Below, piece after piece: positions 1 through 9,113 of a stretch of DNA of 64,000 bases. The translations under genes were made by a program, and so were the position numbers. This DNA comes from Methylibium sp035762065 (GTDB taxonomy: Bacteria > Pseudomonadota > Gammaproteobacteria > Burkholderiales > Burkholderiaceae_C). Every line of letters starts with the position of its first letter. Within the stretch, counting starts at the first letter, position 1. The stretch spans positions 185,797 to 249,796 of the forward strand of contig NZ_DASTPW010000050.1 in NCBI RefSeq assembly GCF_035762065.1, in the 5' to 3' direction. The notes beneath the pieces were generated by a model that was not told the origin of the DNA, did no database searches, and was given only the letters and a program-made list of their open reading frames with translations.

Positions 1-551
1 AATCGCTGTACCGCGCCGACCGCAGCTTCGCGACCGCGGGCGGCGCGCCCGAGCAAGCGCACCTGCTGCACCTGCGCGCCGACGAACTCCGCAACGCCGA
101 CCACCGCGACGCGATCTACCGCCGGCACCGCATCGGCGCGCGGCTGTCGGTCGCGCGCCGGCGGGCCGACGGCGCGCTGCTCGCGGTCAACCTCTACCGG
201 CACGAGGTGCAGGGCACGGGCGGTTTCGCGGCCGGCGAAATCGACGCCTTCGCCGGCGTGGCCGGCGCGGTGCTGGCGGCGGTCGATCGACACATCGAGC
301 TGCGCGACGGCGCGGCGCTGCCGGCGGCGCCCCCGGCGCGCGAGGCGCTGGCGCGGCGCTGCCCGGCGCTGACGCCGCGCGAGCTCGACCTCTGCGAACG
401 CCTGCTGCGCGGCTGGAGCTACGACGGCATCGCCGCCGACCTCGCGCTGAGCCTGCCGACGGTCAAGACCTACCGGCGGCGCGCCTTCGAGCGCCTGGGC
501 ATCCACTTCAAGAGCGAGCTGTTCGCGCTGATGAGCGGCGCGCCGCACTGA
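1..551 (+). CDS. LuxR-family transcriptional regulator, C-terminal part (5' end outside window)
   Basis: The reading frame is open from base 3 to the TGA at 549-551, so the start lies upstream of the window and about 182 residues are visible. The last 60 residues form a LuxR/GerE-type helix-turn-helix: a 'LTPRELDLCERL' segment, then 'AADLALSLPTVKTYRRR' as recognition region, then 'FERLGIHFKSELF'. The visible N-terminal part is an alpha/beta stretch that could be the end of a ligand-sensing domain, but I cannot name it. A gene for a Bug-type binding protein follows on the same strand after a strong dyad (566-587). This makes a local uptake regulator a reasonable inference, not a demonstrated role. 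Confidence 0.8.
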   Translation, partial: SLYRADRSFATAGGAPEQAHLLHLRADELRNADHRDAIYRRHRIGARLSVARRRADGALLAVNLYRHEVQGTGGFAAGEIDAFAGVAGAVLAAVDRHIELRDGAALPAAPPAREALARRCPALTPRELDLCERLLRGWSYDGIAADLALSLPTVKTYRRRAFERLGIHFKSELFALMSGAPH

Positions 552-565
552 CGGCCGGCACCGCG

Positions 566-587
566 CTGTCGTCTTTTGGGACGACAG
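566..587. promoter_or_regulatory. Perfect 8-bp inverted repeat between LuxR and Bug genes
   Basis: CTGTCGTC (566-573) and GACGACAG (580-587) are exact inverted repeats separated by TTTTGG. The dyad lies 15 bases after the luxR-type stop and 53 bases before the Bug ATG. No T-run follows it on the plus strand, so it is not a typical intrinsic terminator; an operator for the adjacent regulator is the alternative. Only the symmetry is seen; its role is inferred. Confidence 0.45.
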
Positions 588-640
588 GCGCCGGCCGGCG
601 CGCCGCGCAAACTGCCGCGTCGCTCGCCGGAAGGATCCGC

Positions 641-1624
641 ATGACCACGCTCCCGCGCCGCCATCTCGCGGCCTCGATGCTCGCCGCGGCGCTCTTTGTC
701 GCGCTCCCGGCCATCGCTCAGGCGCAGTACCCGGAACGCGGCCTCAAGCTCGTCGTCGGCTTCCCGCCGGGCAGCGGCCCCGACGTGGTCGCGCGCACGC
801 TCGGCCAGAAGCTCGGCGAGGCGCTGAAGCAGCCGCTGGTCGTCGACAACCGTGCCGGCGCCGGCGGCCAGATCGGTGCGCAGGCGGTCGCCAAGAGCGC
901 GCCCGACGGCTACACGCTGCTGCTCGGCGAGGTCGGCTCGATCAGCATCGCGCCGGCCGTGTACTCGAAGCTGCCCTACGACCCGGCGAAGGAGCTGGTC
1001 GCGGTGGCGCAGGTCGCACGCGCCGACTTCGTGCTGGTGGTGCCGCAGGCCTCGCCGGCGCAGTCGGTGGCCGATCTGGTCAAGTCCGCGAAGGCGAGGA
1101 ACGACCGGCTCAACATGGCCACCTTCGGCGCCGGCACGCCGGGCCACTTCGGCGCCGAACTGCTCGCGGGTCTGGCCGGCTTCGCCGTCGAGCCGGTGCA
1201 CTACCGCGCGACCGGCGATGCGGTCACCGCGCTGATCGCCGGCGACGTGCAGGGCGCGCTGCTGAGCACCGCGCTCGCCGCGCCGCAGGTCAAGGCCGGG
1301 AAGATGCGCGCGCTCGCGACGACCGCGCCGGCCCGCTCGGCGCTGCTGCCCGAGGTGCCGACCTTCGCCGAGGCCGGCCTGCCGAAGATGGACGTCTCGG
1401 CCTGGTTCGCGGTGCTCGCGCCGGCCGCGACGCCGCCGGCGGTGCTCGACCTGCTCGGCCGCGAGGTGGTGGCCGCGGTGCAGTCGGCCGAGGTCGGGCC
1501 GAAGCTGCAGGAGGCCGGCTTCGCGGTGGATCCGCGCGGGCGTGCGGCGACCGAGGCCCTGCTCAAGTCCGAGGCGGCGCGCTGGGCTCAGCTCGTGAAG
1601 GCCGTTGGATTCAGAGGCGACTGA
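641..1624 (+). CDS. Bug/TctC-family periplasmic solute-binding protein
   Basis: A 327-residue protein of the tripartite-tricarboxylate-transporter receptor (Bug) family, which captures small carboxylates or related solutes in the periplasm. The start at 641 has a good ribosome site (GGAAGGATCCGC then ATG) and opens a signal peptide (basic 'TTLPRRHLAAS', hydrophobic core, cleavage near 'AIAQAQ'). Family hallmarks follow: 'YPERGLKLVVGFPPGSGPD' after the signal, 'VVDNRAGAGGQIG' near residues 67-79, and 'APDGYTLLLG' near residue 90. No membrane components (TctA/TctB) are adjacent, which is normal for the many orphan Bug proteins of Burkholderiales. The ligand cannot be read from sequence. Confidence 0.9.
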   Translation: MTTLPRRHLAASMLAAALFVALPAIAQAQYPERGLKLVVGFPPGSGPDVVARTLGQKLGEALKQPLVVDNRAGAGGQIGAQAVAKSAPDGYTLLLGEVGSISIAPAVYSKLPYDPAKELVAVAQVARADFVLVVPQASPAQSVADLVKSAKARNDRLNMATFGAGTPGHFGAELLAGLAGFAVEPVHYRATGDAVTALIAGDVQGALLSTALAAPQVKAGKMRALATTAPARSALLPEVPTFAEAGLPKMDVSAWFAVLAPAATPPAVLDLLGREVVAAVQSAEVGPKLQEAGFAVDPRGRAATEALLKSEAARWAQLVKAVGFRGD

Positions 1625-1649
1625 CGCGCCAGCCGAACCGGCCGCGCCG

Positions 1650-1729
1650 GCCGCCGCAGATCCGGCTTGGCCGGGCCGCCAGCGGCGCCCCCTCGAGGGG
1701 GCGCGGCGAAGCCGCAACGGGGGTGGGCC
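1650..1729. repeat. 80-bp dispersed repeat, copy A
   Basis: This 80-bp block is about 90% identical, with no gaps, to 59629-59708. Its centre is a perfect palindrome (GCCCCCTCGAGGGGGC, 1687-1702), followed by a GGCGAAGCC segment and CAACGGGGGTGGG. It fills the space between the Bug stop (1624) and the stop of the convergent TPR gene (1730). I associate similar short elements with intergenic spaces in related Burkholderiales, but cannot search for other copies here. Confidence 0.75.
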
Positions 1730-2818
1730 TCAAGCTCGCCACGGCTGCTTGTAGAGGTGCTCGAGTTCGAGCCGCAGGCGCAGGAAGCGCGACTGCGCTT
1801 CGAGCTGCCGCGCATGCCGGCGCAGCTGCAGTTCGCGCCAGGTGCGCAGCGAGCGCAGCGCGCCGGCGGTGTCGCCGAGCCGGCTGCGCACCGCATGGCG
1901 CTGCTCGTGCAGGCCGAGGTGGCTCTGCCACTCGTGGCCTTCGTCGAGGGCGGCCTGCAGCTGGTCGAGCGTCGCGTCGGCGCGTGCGTCGTCGCCGGTG
2001 GCGGCCTGGGCCTGCGCGAGCAGAAGCCGCAGCCGGCGTGCGTGGCCGCGCAGGTCGTGGGCGAGCGCGCGCGCCAGCGCGGCTTCGAGCACCGGCAGCG
2101 CCTCGTGCGGCTCGCCGCGCAGCAGCGCCGCTTCCGCCTCGTGCACGCCGGTGAAGGCGGCGAGCCGGCTGTCGTGGCGCTCGGCTGCGAGTTGGCGGGT
2201 GCGCGCGGTGCTGACGGTGGCCGCGGCGACCTGCGCGAGGCAGGCCGCTTCGTCGCCGCTCTCGCGCAGCAGCCGCGCGGCCTGCAGGCAGACCGACGCA
2301 TGGTTGGTGCAGACGGTCGCCTCCAGCGGCGCGGCGTCGGGCAGCGCGCGCAGATGGCCGGCCGCCTCGGCCAGCAGCCGCAGCGCGGCCCAGGGGTCGC
2401 CGATCAGCGCGAGGCACAGCGCCGCGGTGCCGCGCGCGCGCACGTGGTTGGTCAGCGACGCGGTGCGCGCGCCGTGCGCGTGCAGGAGGCGCAGCGCTTC
2501 GAGCGCGTCGCCGTAGTGGCCCAGCTCGCCGTGCACCACCACCGCGACGGCCAGCAGGTCGAAGCGCTCGGGCGCCTGGCCGCTGACGCCGAGCAGCTGC
2601 GCGACCGGCTCGAGCAGCTCGCGCGCCTGGCCGTATTCCCCGAGCCGGTAGGCCGCCTGAGCGGCAAGCTGGCCGGCATGGCCGCGCGCCTGGAGGTCGC
2701 CCTCGCGATCGAGCCACAGCCCGCGCGCCTCGCCGAGCGCCTGCGCGTAGCGGCCCGCGGCGTAGCTGGCCCGCGCCAGGTCGAGCGGGTTCGCTGGATG
2801 GGCCGGGTCATCGCTCAC
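1730..2818 (-). CDS. TPR-repeat protein without an output domain
   Basis: A 362-residue, Ala/Leu/Arg-rich, all-helical protein that reads as consecutive tetratricopeptide-like helix pairs, for example 'ARASYAAGRYAQALGEARG', 'YRLGEYGQARELLEP', 'GHYGDALEALRLLHAHG' and 'LLRGEPHEALPVLEAAL'. It ends in a charged helix 'ARQLEAQSRFLRLRLELEH'. The GTG at 2818 is chosen because repeat similarity begins just after it; no clear ribosome site is visible. No signal peptide or membrane segment is seen, so it should be cytoplasmic. The C-terminal helix resembles the linker that joins TPR sensors to GGDEF domains in related bacteria, yet the protein stops there. It lies 95 bases downstream of mmsA on the same strand. 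No function is assigned. Confidence 0.7.
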   Translation of the reverse strand: MSDDPAHPANPLDLARASYAAGRYAQALGEARGLWLDREGDLQARGHAGQLAAQAAYRLGEYGQARELLEPVAQLLGVSGQAPERFDLLAVAVVVHGELGHYGDALEALRLLHAHGARTASLTNHVRARGTAALCLALIGDPWAALRLLAEAAGHLRALPDAAPLEATVCTNHASVCLQAARLLRESGDEAACLAQVAAATVSTARTRQLAAERHDSRLAAFTGVHEAEAALLRGEPHEALPVLEAALARALAHDLRGHARRLRLLLAQAQAATGDDARADATLDQLQAALDEGHEWQSHLGLHEQRHAVRSRLGDTAGALRSLRTWRELQLRRHARQLEAQSRFLRLRLELEHLYKQPWRA

Positions 2819-2913
2819 CGAACGATTTTGTGCCTGCGATGCGGGTGGTTGAAAGCGTCTCGCGGCCGTTGCGGTCTTCGTGAAGGCGCTCCGGGCCCGG
2901 GGGTCGAGGCCCG

Positions 2914-4476
<1,563 letters not shown>

Positions 4477-4554
4477 GGCCGGCTCCTGGAGTTCGTCGGG
4501 ACGGCGCACCTTAGGTCGCGCGGCGCGGCTTGACCAGCCGCCCGCCCTGACTTC

Positions 4555-4576
4555 ATTGTTCGGTCCGGTGAACAAT
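4555..4576. promoter_or_regulatory. LysR-type operator between mmsA and its divergent regulator
   Basis: ATTGTTC (4555-4561) and GAACAAT (4570-4576) form an exact inverted repeat with an 8-base spacer, 8 bases before the ATG of the LysR gene and 78 bases upstream of mmsA. It contains the T-N11-A core expected for LysR-family sites and stands out as AT-rich in this genome. The position suggests both autoregulation of the LysR gene and control of mmsA. Confidence 0.7.
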
Positions 4577-4583
4577 CTCCGGC

Positions 4584-5540
4584 ATGAGCACCGACCCTTC
4601 GACCCGCACCGCCGCCGCGCCGCCCTGGGCGCAGGTGCACCTGCTCGGCGTGCTGGCGCAGAGCCACAGCTTCACCCGCGCGGCCGAGCGGCTGGGGTTG
4701 TCGAAGGCGGCGGTCAGCCAGCGCGTCGCCGACCTGGAACGCGCGGTCGGCGTGCCGCTGGTGGCGCGCACCACGCGCAGCGTGCGGCTCACGCCGGCCG
4801 GCCAGCAGCTGGTGGACGAGACCGCCGCCAGCTTCGCGCAGATCGAGCAGAGCCTGCACGGCGTGCGCGACCTCGCCGCGCAGCCGCACGGGCTGGTGCG
4901 GGTCACCGCGCCGGTGGCGTTCGGCCGCCAGCAGCTGGCGCCGCGGCTCGGCGGTTTCCTGCGCGCCTGGCCGAAGATCCGCATCGAGCTGGAGCTGTCG
5001 GACCGCTTCGTGAACCTGCCGCACGAGGGCTTCGATCTCGCGGTGCGCCATGTCAGCCAGCCGCCCGAGCAGCACGTCGCCTGGAAGCTGTGCGCGACGC
5101 GCACGGTGCTCGTCGCCTCTGCGGCCTACCTGAAGCGCCGCGGCCGGCCGCTGCACCCCGCGGAACTGAGCGGGCACGACTGCCTGCCCTACCTGCGCCA
5201 GGGCGCGGCGGTGTGGCCGTTCGAGCAGATCAAGCCGGTGCGCGGCGCCGAGCCCGAGCGGCTGCGCGTCGCGGTCGCGGGGCCGCTGCGCGCGAACAAC
5301 TCGGAGGTGCTGCGCGAGGCGCTGCTCGCCGGCCTGGGCATCGGCCTGCTGCCCGACTTCAGCGTCGGCTCGGCGCTGGCGTCGGGCAAGCTGGTCGAGC
5401 TGCTGCCCGGCTGGCGGCCGCATGGCTTCTTCGGCGACGCGATCCACGCGCTGCGGCCGTCCGCGCCGCGGGTGCCGAAGGCGGTGCGCGCGCTGGTGGC
5501 GCACTTGCGCGAATCGTTGGCGGGCGGCTTCGACGGCTGA
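4584..5540 (+). CDS. LysR-family regulator divergent from mmsA
   Basis: A 318-residue LysR-type regulator. The N-terminal winged helix-turn-helix spans about residues 15-75 ('LLGVLAQSHSFTRAAERLG', 'SKAAVSQRVADLERAVG', 'TTRSVRLTPAGQQL'). The effector domain follows from about residue 105 ('GLVRVTAPVAFGRQQLAPRL'), with the late 'EALLAGLGIGLLPDF' motif. Its subgroup resembles the large AaeR/CrgA-like branch. The start codon lies just beyond a TTGTTC/GAACAA dyad, a placement suited to repressing its own transcription. By position its main target is mmsA; the inducer is unknown. Confidence 0.88.
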   Translation: MSTDPSTRTAAAPPWAQVHLLGVLAQSHSFTRAAERLGLSKAAVSQRVADLERAVGVPLVARTTRSVRLTPAGQQLVDETAASFAQIEQSLHGVRDLAAQPHGLVRVTAPVAFGRQQLAPRLGGFLRAWPKIRIELELSDRFVNLPHEGFDLAVRHVSQPPEQHVAWKLCATRTVLVASAAYLKRRGRPLHPAELSGHDCLPYLRQGAAVWPFEQIKPVRGAEPERLRVAVAGPLRANNSEVLREALLAGLGIGLLPDFSVGSALASGKLVELLPGWRPHGFFGDAIHALRPSAPRVPKAVRALVAHLRESLAGGFDG

Positions 5541-5608
5541 GGGGCCTGCGCGGCGGCGGGCTGCGGGCGCGCACCGCGAGCCGGGGCGGCGACCGGCCGG
5601 CGGGCCGC

Positions 5609-6700
5609 TCAGCCGAAGGCCAGCGCCGCCACCGGCGGCAGATGGTTCGACAGCGTGCGCCATGCGTCGCCTGCGCTTTCGCTGAGCCAGGCGTTGCCGG
5701 TGGTGGAGGCCATCGCGAGGCGCTCGCCGCTCGCGTCGACGACGAGCGCGTGGCGGTAGACGAGGTCGTAGCCGGGGGCCGCCGGCAGGCCGCGGGTGAG
5801 GGTCTCGAAGCTCGTGCCGCCGTCGCGCGTGCGGGTGACGGCGAGCTGGCCGTCGACCGGCACGCGGCGCTCGTCCTTCACCGCCGGCACGAACCACGCG
5901 GTGAGCGGGTCGCGCGGATGCGCCGCGGCCGCGAAGCCGAAGGTCGACGGGCCGGCGCGCTCGATCTCGCGCCAGCTTCGCGCGCCGTCGCGGCTGACGA
6001 AGATGCCGTTGTGATGCTGGGCCCACAGCGTGTCGGGCGCACCGGCGCACTGCACGACGCGGTGCGGGTCCTGCGCGTTCTCGTCGAAGGCCTGCTCGGG
6101 CGGCATGTAGGCCGCGCGCATGCCGCTGGCGCGGATCGCCCAGCTCGCGCCGCCGTCTTCCGTCTGCCAGACGCCGCCGGTGGACACGCCGACGGTGACG
6201 CGGCGGCTCGCGCGTGGATCGACCAGCACGCTGTGGATGCCGGGCCAGTCGTAGCCGCCGCCGCCCCAGGCGAGCCGCTCGGCGCGCAGCCACAGCGATT
6301 CGACGAGCTGCCAGCTCGCGCCGTGGTCGCGCGAACGGAACAGCCCGCCCGGAAGCGTTCCGGCCCACAGCAGGCCCGGTTCGTCGGCGCCGCCGGCCGC
6401 CAGCGACCAGATCAGCTTCAGGTCCCAGGGATGCGGGTCGTCCTGCAAGCCTTCGGGCTTGACCGGGTAGGCGGGCGCGGCGACCTCCTGCCAGCTGCCG
6501 CCGCCGTCGTCGCTGCGATGCAGCTTGCAGCCGAAATGGCCCAGGTTGAGCGCGGCATAGACCCGGCCGTCGCGCGGATCGACCAGCACTTGGCTGACCG
6601 GATCGCCGAGGAAGTGCACGTCGTGCGGGGCCCAACCGGCCGCGCCCCGCATCCACCGCAGCAGGCCCTTGCGGGTCGCGATCCAGAGGGTGTCGCCCAT
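5609..6700 (-). CDS. BNR/sialidase-like beta-propeller protein
   Basis: A 363-residue protein with at least four bacterial-neuraminidase-repeat (Asp-box-like) loops of the S-x-D-x-G-x-x-W type: 'SDDGGGSWQ', 'SRDHGASWQ', 'TEDGGASWA' and 'SRDGARSWRE'. The pattern is typical of exo-alpha-sialidase or VPS10-like six-bladed propellers. There is no signal peptide ('MGDTLWIATRKGLL'), so despite the fold this is probably a cytosolic protein and not a secreted glycosidase. AGGAG lies just before the ATG at 6700. It is 19 bases downstream of a MoaD/ThiS-like gene and very likely co-transcribed with it. The biochemical role is unknown. Confidence 0.8.
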   Translation of the reverse strand: MGDTLWIATRKGLLRWMRGAAGWAPHDVHFLGDPVSQVLVDPRDGRVYAALNLGHFGCKLHRSDDGGGSWQEVAAPAYPVKPEGLQDDPHPWDLKLIWSLAAGGADEPGLLWAGTLPGGLFRSRDHGASWQLVESLWLRAERLAWGGGGYDWPGIHSVLVDPRASRRVTVGVSTGGVWQTEDGGASWAIRASGMRAAYMPPEQAFDENAQDPHRVVQCAGAPDTLWAQHHNGIFVSRDGARSWREIERAGPSTFGFAAAAHPRDPLTAWFVPAVKDERRVPVDGQLAVTRTRDGGTSFETLTRGLPAAPGYDLVYRHALVVDASGERLAMASTTGNAWLSESAGDAWRTLSNHLPPVAALAFG

Positions 6701-6719
6701 GCCCGTCTCCTTGGAAGGA

Positions 6720-6989
6720 TCAGCCGCCCGTCAGCGCCTGCAGCACGTGGACTTCGGCGTTCGCGGCGAGCGGCTCGGCGAGCGTGCGGCGGTCGAGCAC
6801 GCGCCGGCCGTCGATGAAGACCGCGACGTGCTGGCGCAGGCCGCCCTGGTCGTCGAGGATGTAGCCGCGCGCGCGCGGGTTGACCGCGAAGACCTGCGCC
6901 AGCGCCTCGCCGAGCGTCGCGGCCTCGACCTGCTGGCGCGGGCACTCGACGTGGCGCTGCAGGTGCGAGGTGAAGGTCACGGTCGCCAT
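6720..6989 (-). CDS. MoaD/ThiS-like small sulfur-carrier-type protein
   Basis: An 89-residue ubiquitin-like beta-grasp protein ending in 'LQALTGG', the C-terminal diglycine that MoaD and ThiS use as an adenylated or thiocarboxylated sulfur carrier. Internal family features include 'GEALAQVFAVNPRARGYI' and 'HVAVFIDGRRVL'. I use the ATG at 6989; a GTG four codons upstream (7001) is possible, and neither has a clear ribosome site. No moaE, thiG, moeB-type activating enzyme or thiamine/molybdopterin gene is adjacent. Its only obvious partner is the downstream beta-propeller gene, so this is an orphan carrier of unknown pathway. Confidence 0.82.
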   Translation of the reverse strand: MATVTFTSHLQRHVECPRQQVEAATLGEALAQVFAVNPRARGYILDDQGGLRQHVAVFIDGRRVLDRRTLAEPLAANAEVHVLQALTGG

Positions 6990-7031
6990 GGTTTCGGCCA
7001 CTGGAGCGCAGCCGATTCTGCGCGCCGCGAT

Positions 7032-8354
7032 TCAGGCGGCGAGGCCTTGCCGCAGCGCCGCGCTCGGCTTGCCGCGCGGCTCGCCGAGGAAGTCGAAGGC
7101 GAGCGCCGGGCGCTCGCCGCTGACGAGTTCGGCGATCGCGCGACCCGAGCCGGCGCCGTGGGTCCAGCCGAGCGTGCCGTGGCCGGCGTTGATCCACAGC
7201 CGGCCGAGCTTGCTGCGGCCGATGAGCGGGACGTTGCTCGGCGTGCTCGGGCGCAGCCCGGCCCAGAAGTTGGGCTCGGTGGTGTCGGCGACGCCCGGGA
7301 AGATCTGCTCGTAGCGCTTGACGAGTGCGGCGCAGCGCACGCGGGCGGTCGCGCCTTCGAGGCCGCAGTCGTAGCCGGAGAGCTCGGCCGTGCCGGCGAT
7401 GCGCACGCGGTCGCCCAGGCGCGAGATCGCGATCTTGCGGGCGTCGTCGATCATGCTCACGACGCTCGCGCGCTCGGGCTGCAGCAGCTTCAAGGTGGCC
7501 GAGTAGCCCTTGGCCGGGTAGATGTTCAAGTGCACGCCGATCGAGCGCAGCAGCGGCGCGGTGTGCGCGCCGAGCGCGGCGACGAAGGCGTCGCCGCCGA
7601 CGCGCAGCGCGGCACCGCCGTCAAGGTCGCGCAGCCGCACCGCGTCGAGCGCGCCGCCGGAGGTGTCGAAGCCCTCGATCGCGTGCCGCCACAGGAAGCG
7701 CACGCCGCGCGCCTCACAGCGCCTCGCCAGCGCCTGCGTGAACACGCGCGCATCGCCGGATTCGTCGCTCGGCGTGTAGATGCCGCCGGCAATCTGCGGC
7801 GCGTGCGTGGCAAGTGCCGGCTCGATCGCGAGCACCTCGGCGCGGCTCAGCACGCGGCGATCGACGCCGTGCCGGCGCATCAGCTCGGCACCCGCGGCGC
7901 CCGTGTCCAGGTCCGCCTGGCTGCCGAAGAAGTGGAGGATGCCGCGCTCGAGCCGCTGGTGGTCGATGCCGGTGGCCGCGACCATCTGCTTGAGCGTCTC
8001 GTGGCTGTAGCGGCCCAGCGCGACCAGCTGCGCGACGTTGCGCTCGAAGGCGCCGTCGGTGCACTGCGTGAGGAAGCTCAAGCCCCAGAGCCACTGCCAG
8101 GGGTCGAGCCTCGGGCGGAACAGCAGCGGCGAGTCGTCGCGCGCCAGCCACTTCAGCACCTTCAGCGGCGCGTCGGGGTGGGCCCAGGGCTCGCAGAAGC
8201 TGACCGAGATCTGCGCGCCGTTGGCGAAGCTGGTTTCCAGCGCGGCGTCGCTCTGGCGGTCGACCACGGTGACGTCGTGCCCGCGTTCGGCCAGGTGCCA
8301 GGCGGTCGAGACGCCGAGGATGCCGGCACCGAGGACGACGACGTTCTTCTTCAT
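7032..8354 (-). CDS. dadA: D-amino-acid dehydrogenase small subunit (DadA-like)
   Basis: A 440-residue FAD-dependent oxidoreductase that deaminates D-amino acids to 2-oxo acids and passes electrons to the respiratory chain at the inner face of the membrane. The N-terminal 'VVVLGAGILGVSTAWHL' is the dinucleotide-binding motif (Gly9, Gly11, Gly14). The C-terminal 'NFWAGLRPSTPSNVPLIG' and 'NAGHGTLGWTHGAGSGRA' blocks are characteristic of DadA. A GGAG lies before the ATG at 8354. It follows argO by 19 bases on the same strand, so the two are probably one transcript under the divergent ArgP. This suggests a role with basic amino acids; the substrate is not proven by sequence. Confidence 0.9.
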   Translation of the reverse strand: MKKNVVVLGAGILGVSTAWHLAERGHDVTVVDRQSDAALETSFANGAQISVSFCEPWAHPDAPLKVLKWLARDDSPLLFRPRLDPWQWLWGLSFLTQCTDGAFERNVAQLVALGRYSHETLKQMVAATGIDHQRLERGILHFFGSQADLDTGAAGAELMRRHGVDRRVLSRAEVLAIEPALATHAPQIAGGIYTPSDESGDARVFTQALARRCEARGVRFLWRHAIEGFDTSGGALDAVRLRDLDGGAALRVGGDAFVAALGAHTAPLLRSIGVHLNIYPAKGYSATLKLLQPERASVVSMIDDARKIAISRLGDRVRIAGTAELSGYDCGLEGATARVRCAALVKRYEQIFPGVADTTEPNFWAGLRPSTPSNVPLIGRSKLGRLWINAGHGTLGWTHGAGSGRAIAELVSGERPALAFDFLGEPRGKPSAALRQGLAA

Positions 8355-8373
8355 CGGGGACTCCGCACGAGGA

Positions 8374-9027
8374 TCAGGACGGCAGCGCGAGCGGCGTGCG
8401 CGCGAGCTGCCAGGCCAGCGCCCACATCGACAGCGCGACGCTCGCGTCGATCGCGCGCCACACCCGCGGGCTGCGCAGCCAGGGTGCGATCGAGCGCGCG
8501 CCGAAGCCCAGCAGCGAGAACCAGGCCAGCGAGGCCGCGCCCACGCCGAACAGGAAATGCAGCCGCGCCGCGCCGGCGTGCTGCGCGCCGACCGCACCGA
8601 CGAGAACGACGGTGTCGAGGTAGACGTGCGGGTTGAGCCAGGTCGCGGCCAGCACCGGCAGCAGCGCGCTGCCGGTGGCGAGCTTCGACGCGCCGCCCGC
8701 CAGCGCCAGCCCGCCGCGCTGGGCACGCCGCGCGGCCAGGCCGCCGTAGACGGCGAGGAAGGCGACGCCGCCCCAGCGCAGCGCCTCGAGCAGCCCCGGC
8801 TGCGCCGCGACCAGCGCGCCGAGGCCGAACACGCCGAGCGCGCTCAAAAGCCAGTCGGACGCGGTGCACACCGCGACCAGCGGCGCGACCGGCTGGCCGC
8901 TCGCGCCCTGGCGCAGCAGCAGCAGGTTTTGCGCGCCGATGGCGACGATCAACCCCGCCATCAGCAACGCGCCCTGCAGCGCCGCGGTGAAGAACGCGGG
9001 ATCGAGGGACGGGCTCGGTGCGGGCAT
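8374..9027 (-). CDS. argO: LysE/ArgO-family basic amino-acid exporter
   Basis: A 217-residue inner-membrane exporter with six hydrophobic segments. The first is 'ALQGALLMAGLIVAIGAQN', which contains the family's GAQN signature, and a later conserved block is 'TWLNPHVYLDTVVLVGAVG'. Homologues export arginine, lysine or canavanine. The ATG at 9027 begins just before the first helix; longer frames would add an unlikely basic extension. It diverges from an ArgP/IciA-type LysR gene, the classical argO-argP arrangement, and leads into dadA. Confidence 0.9.
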   Translation of the reverse strand: MPAPSPSLDPAFFTAALQGALLMAGLIVAIGAQNLLLLRQGASGQPVAPLVAVCTASDWLLSALGVFGLGALVAAQPGLLEALRWGGVAFLAVYGGLAARRAQRGGLALAGGASKLATGSALLPVLAATWLNPHVYLDTVVLVGAVGAQHAGAARLHFLFGVGAASLAWFSLLGFGARSIAPWLRSPRVWRAIDASVALSMWALAWQLARTPLALPS

Positions 9028-9113
9028 CGGGCGATGGTTCCACGCCCCGTGCCGCCGTCCAAGGGCCATTCGAATTCGTCGGCCTACATTAGTCGCGCTC
9101 ATCTTCGGCCCGC
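9028..9113. promoter_or_regulatory. argO/argP divergent promoter region
   Basis: This 86-base gap must hold both promoters. A relatively AT-rich stretch includes ATTCGAAT (9068-9075) and TACATT (9085-9090), the latter a possible -10 box for argP. In known systems ArgP binds here to activate argO in response to arginine or lysine. I see no unambiguous ArgP site. Confidence 0.4.
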
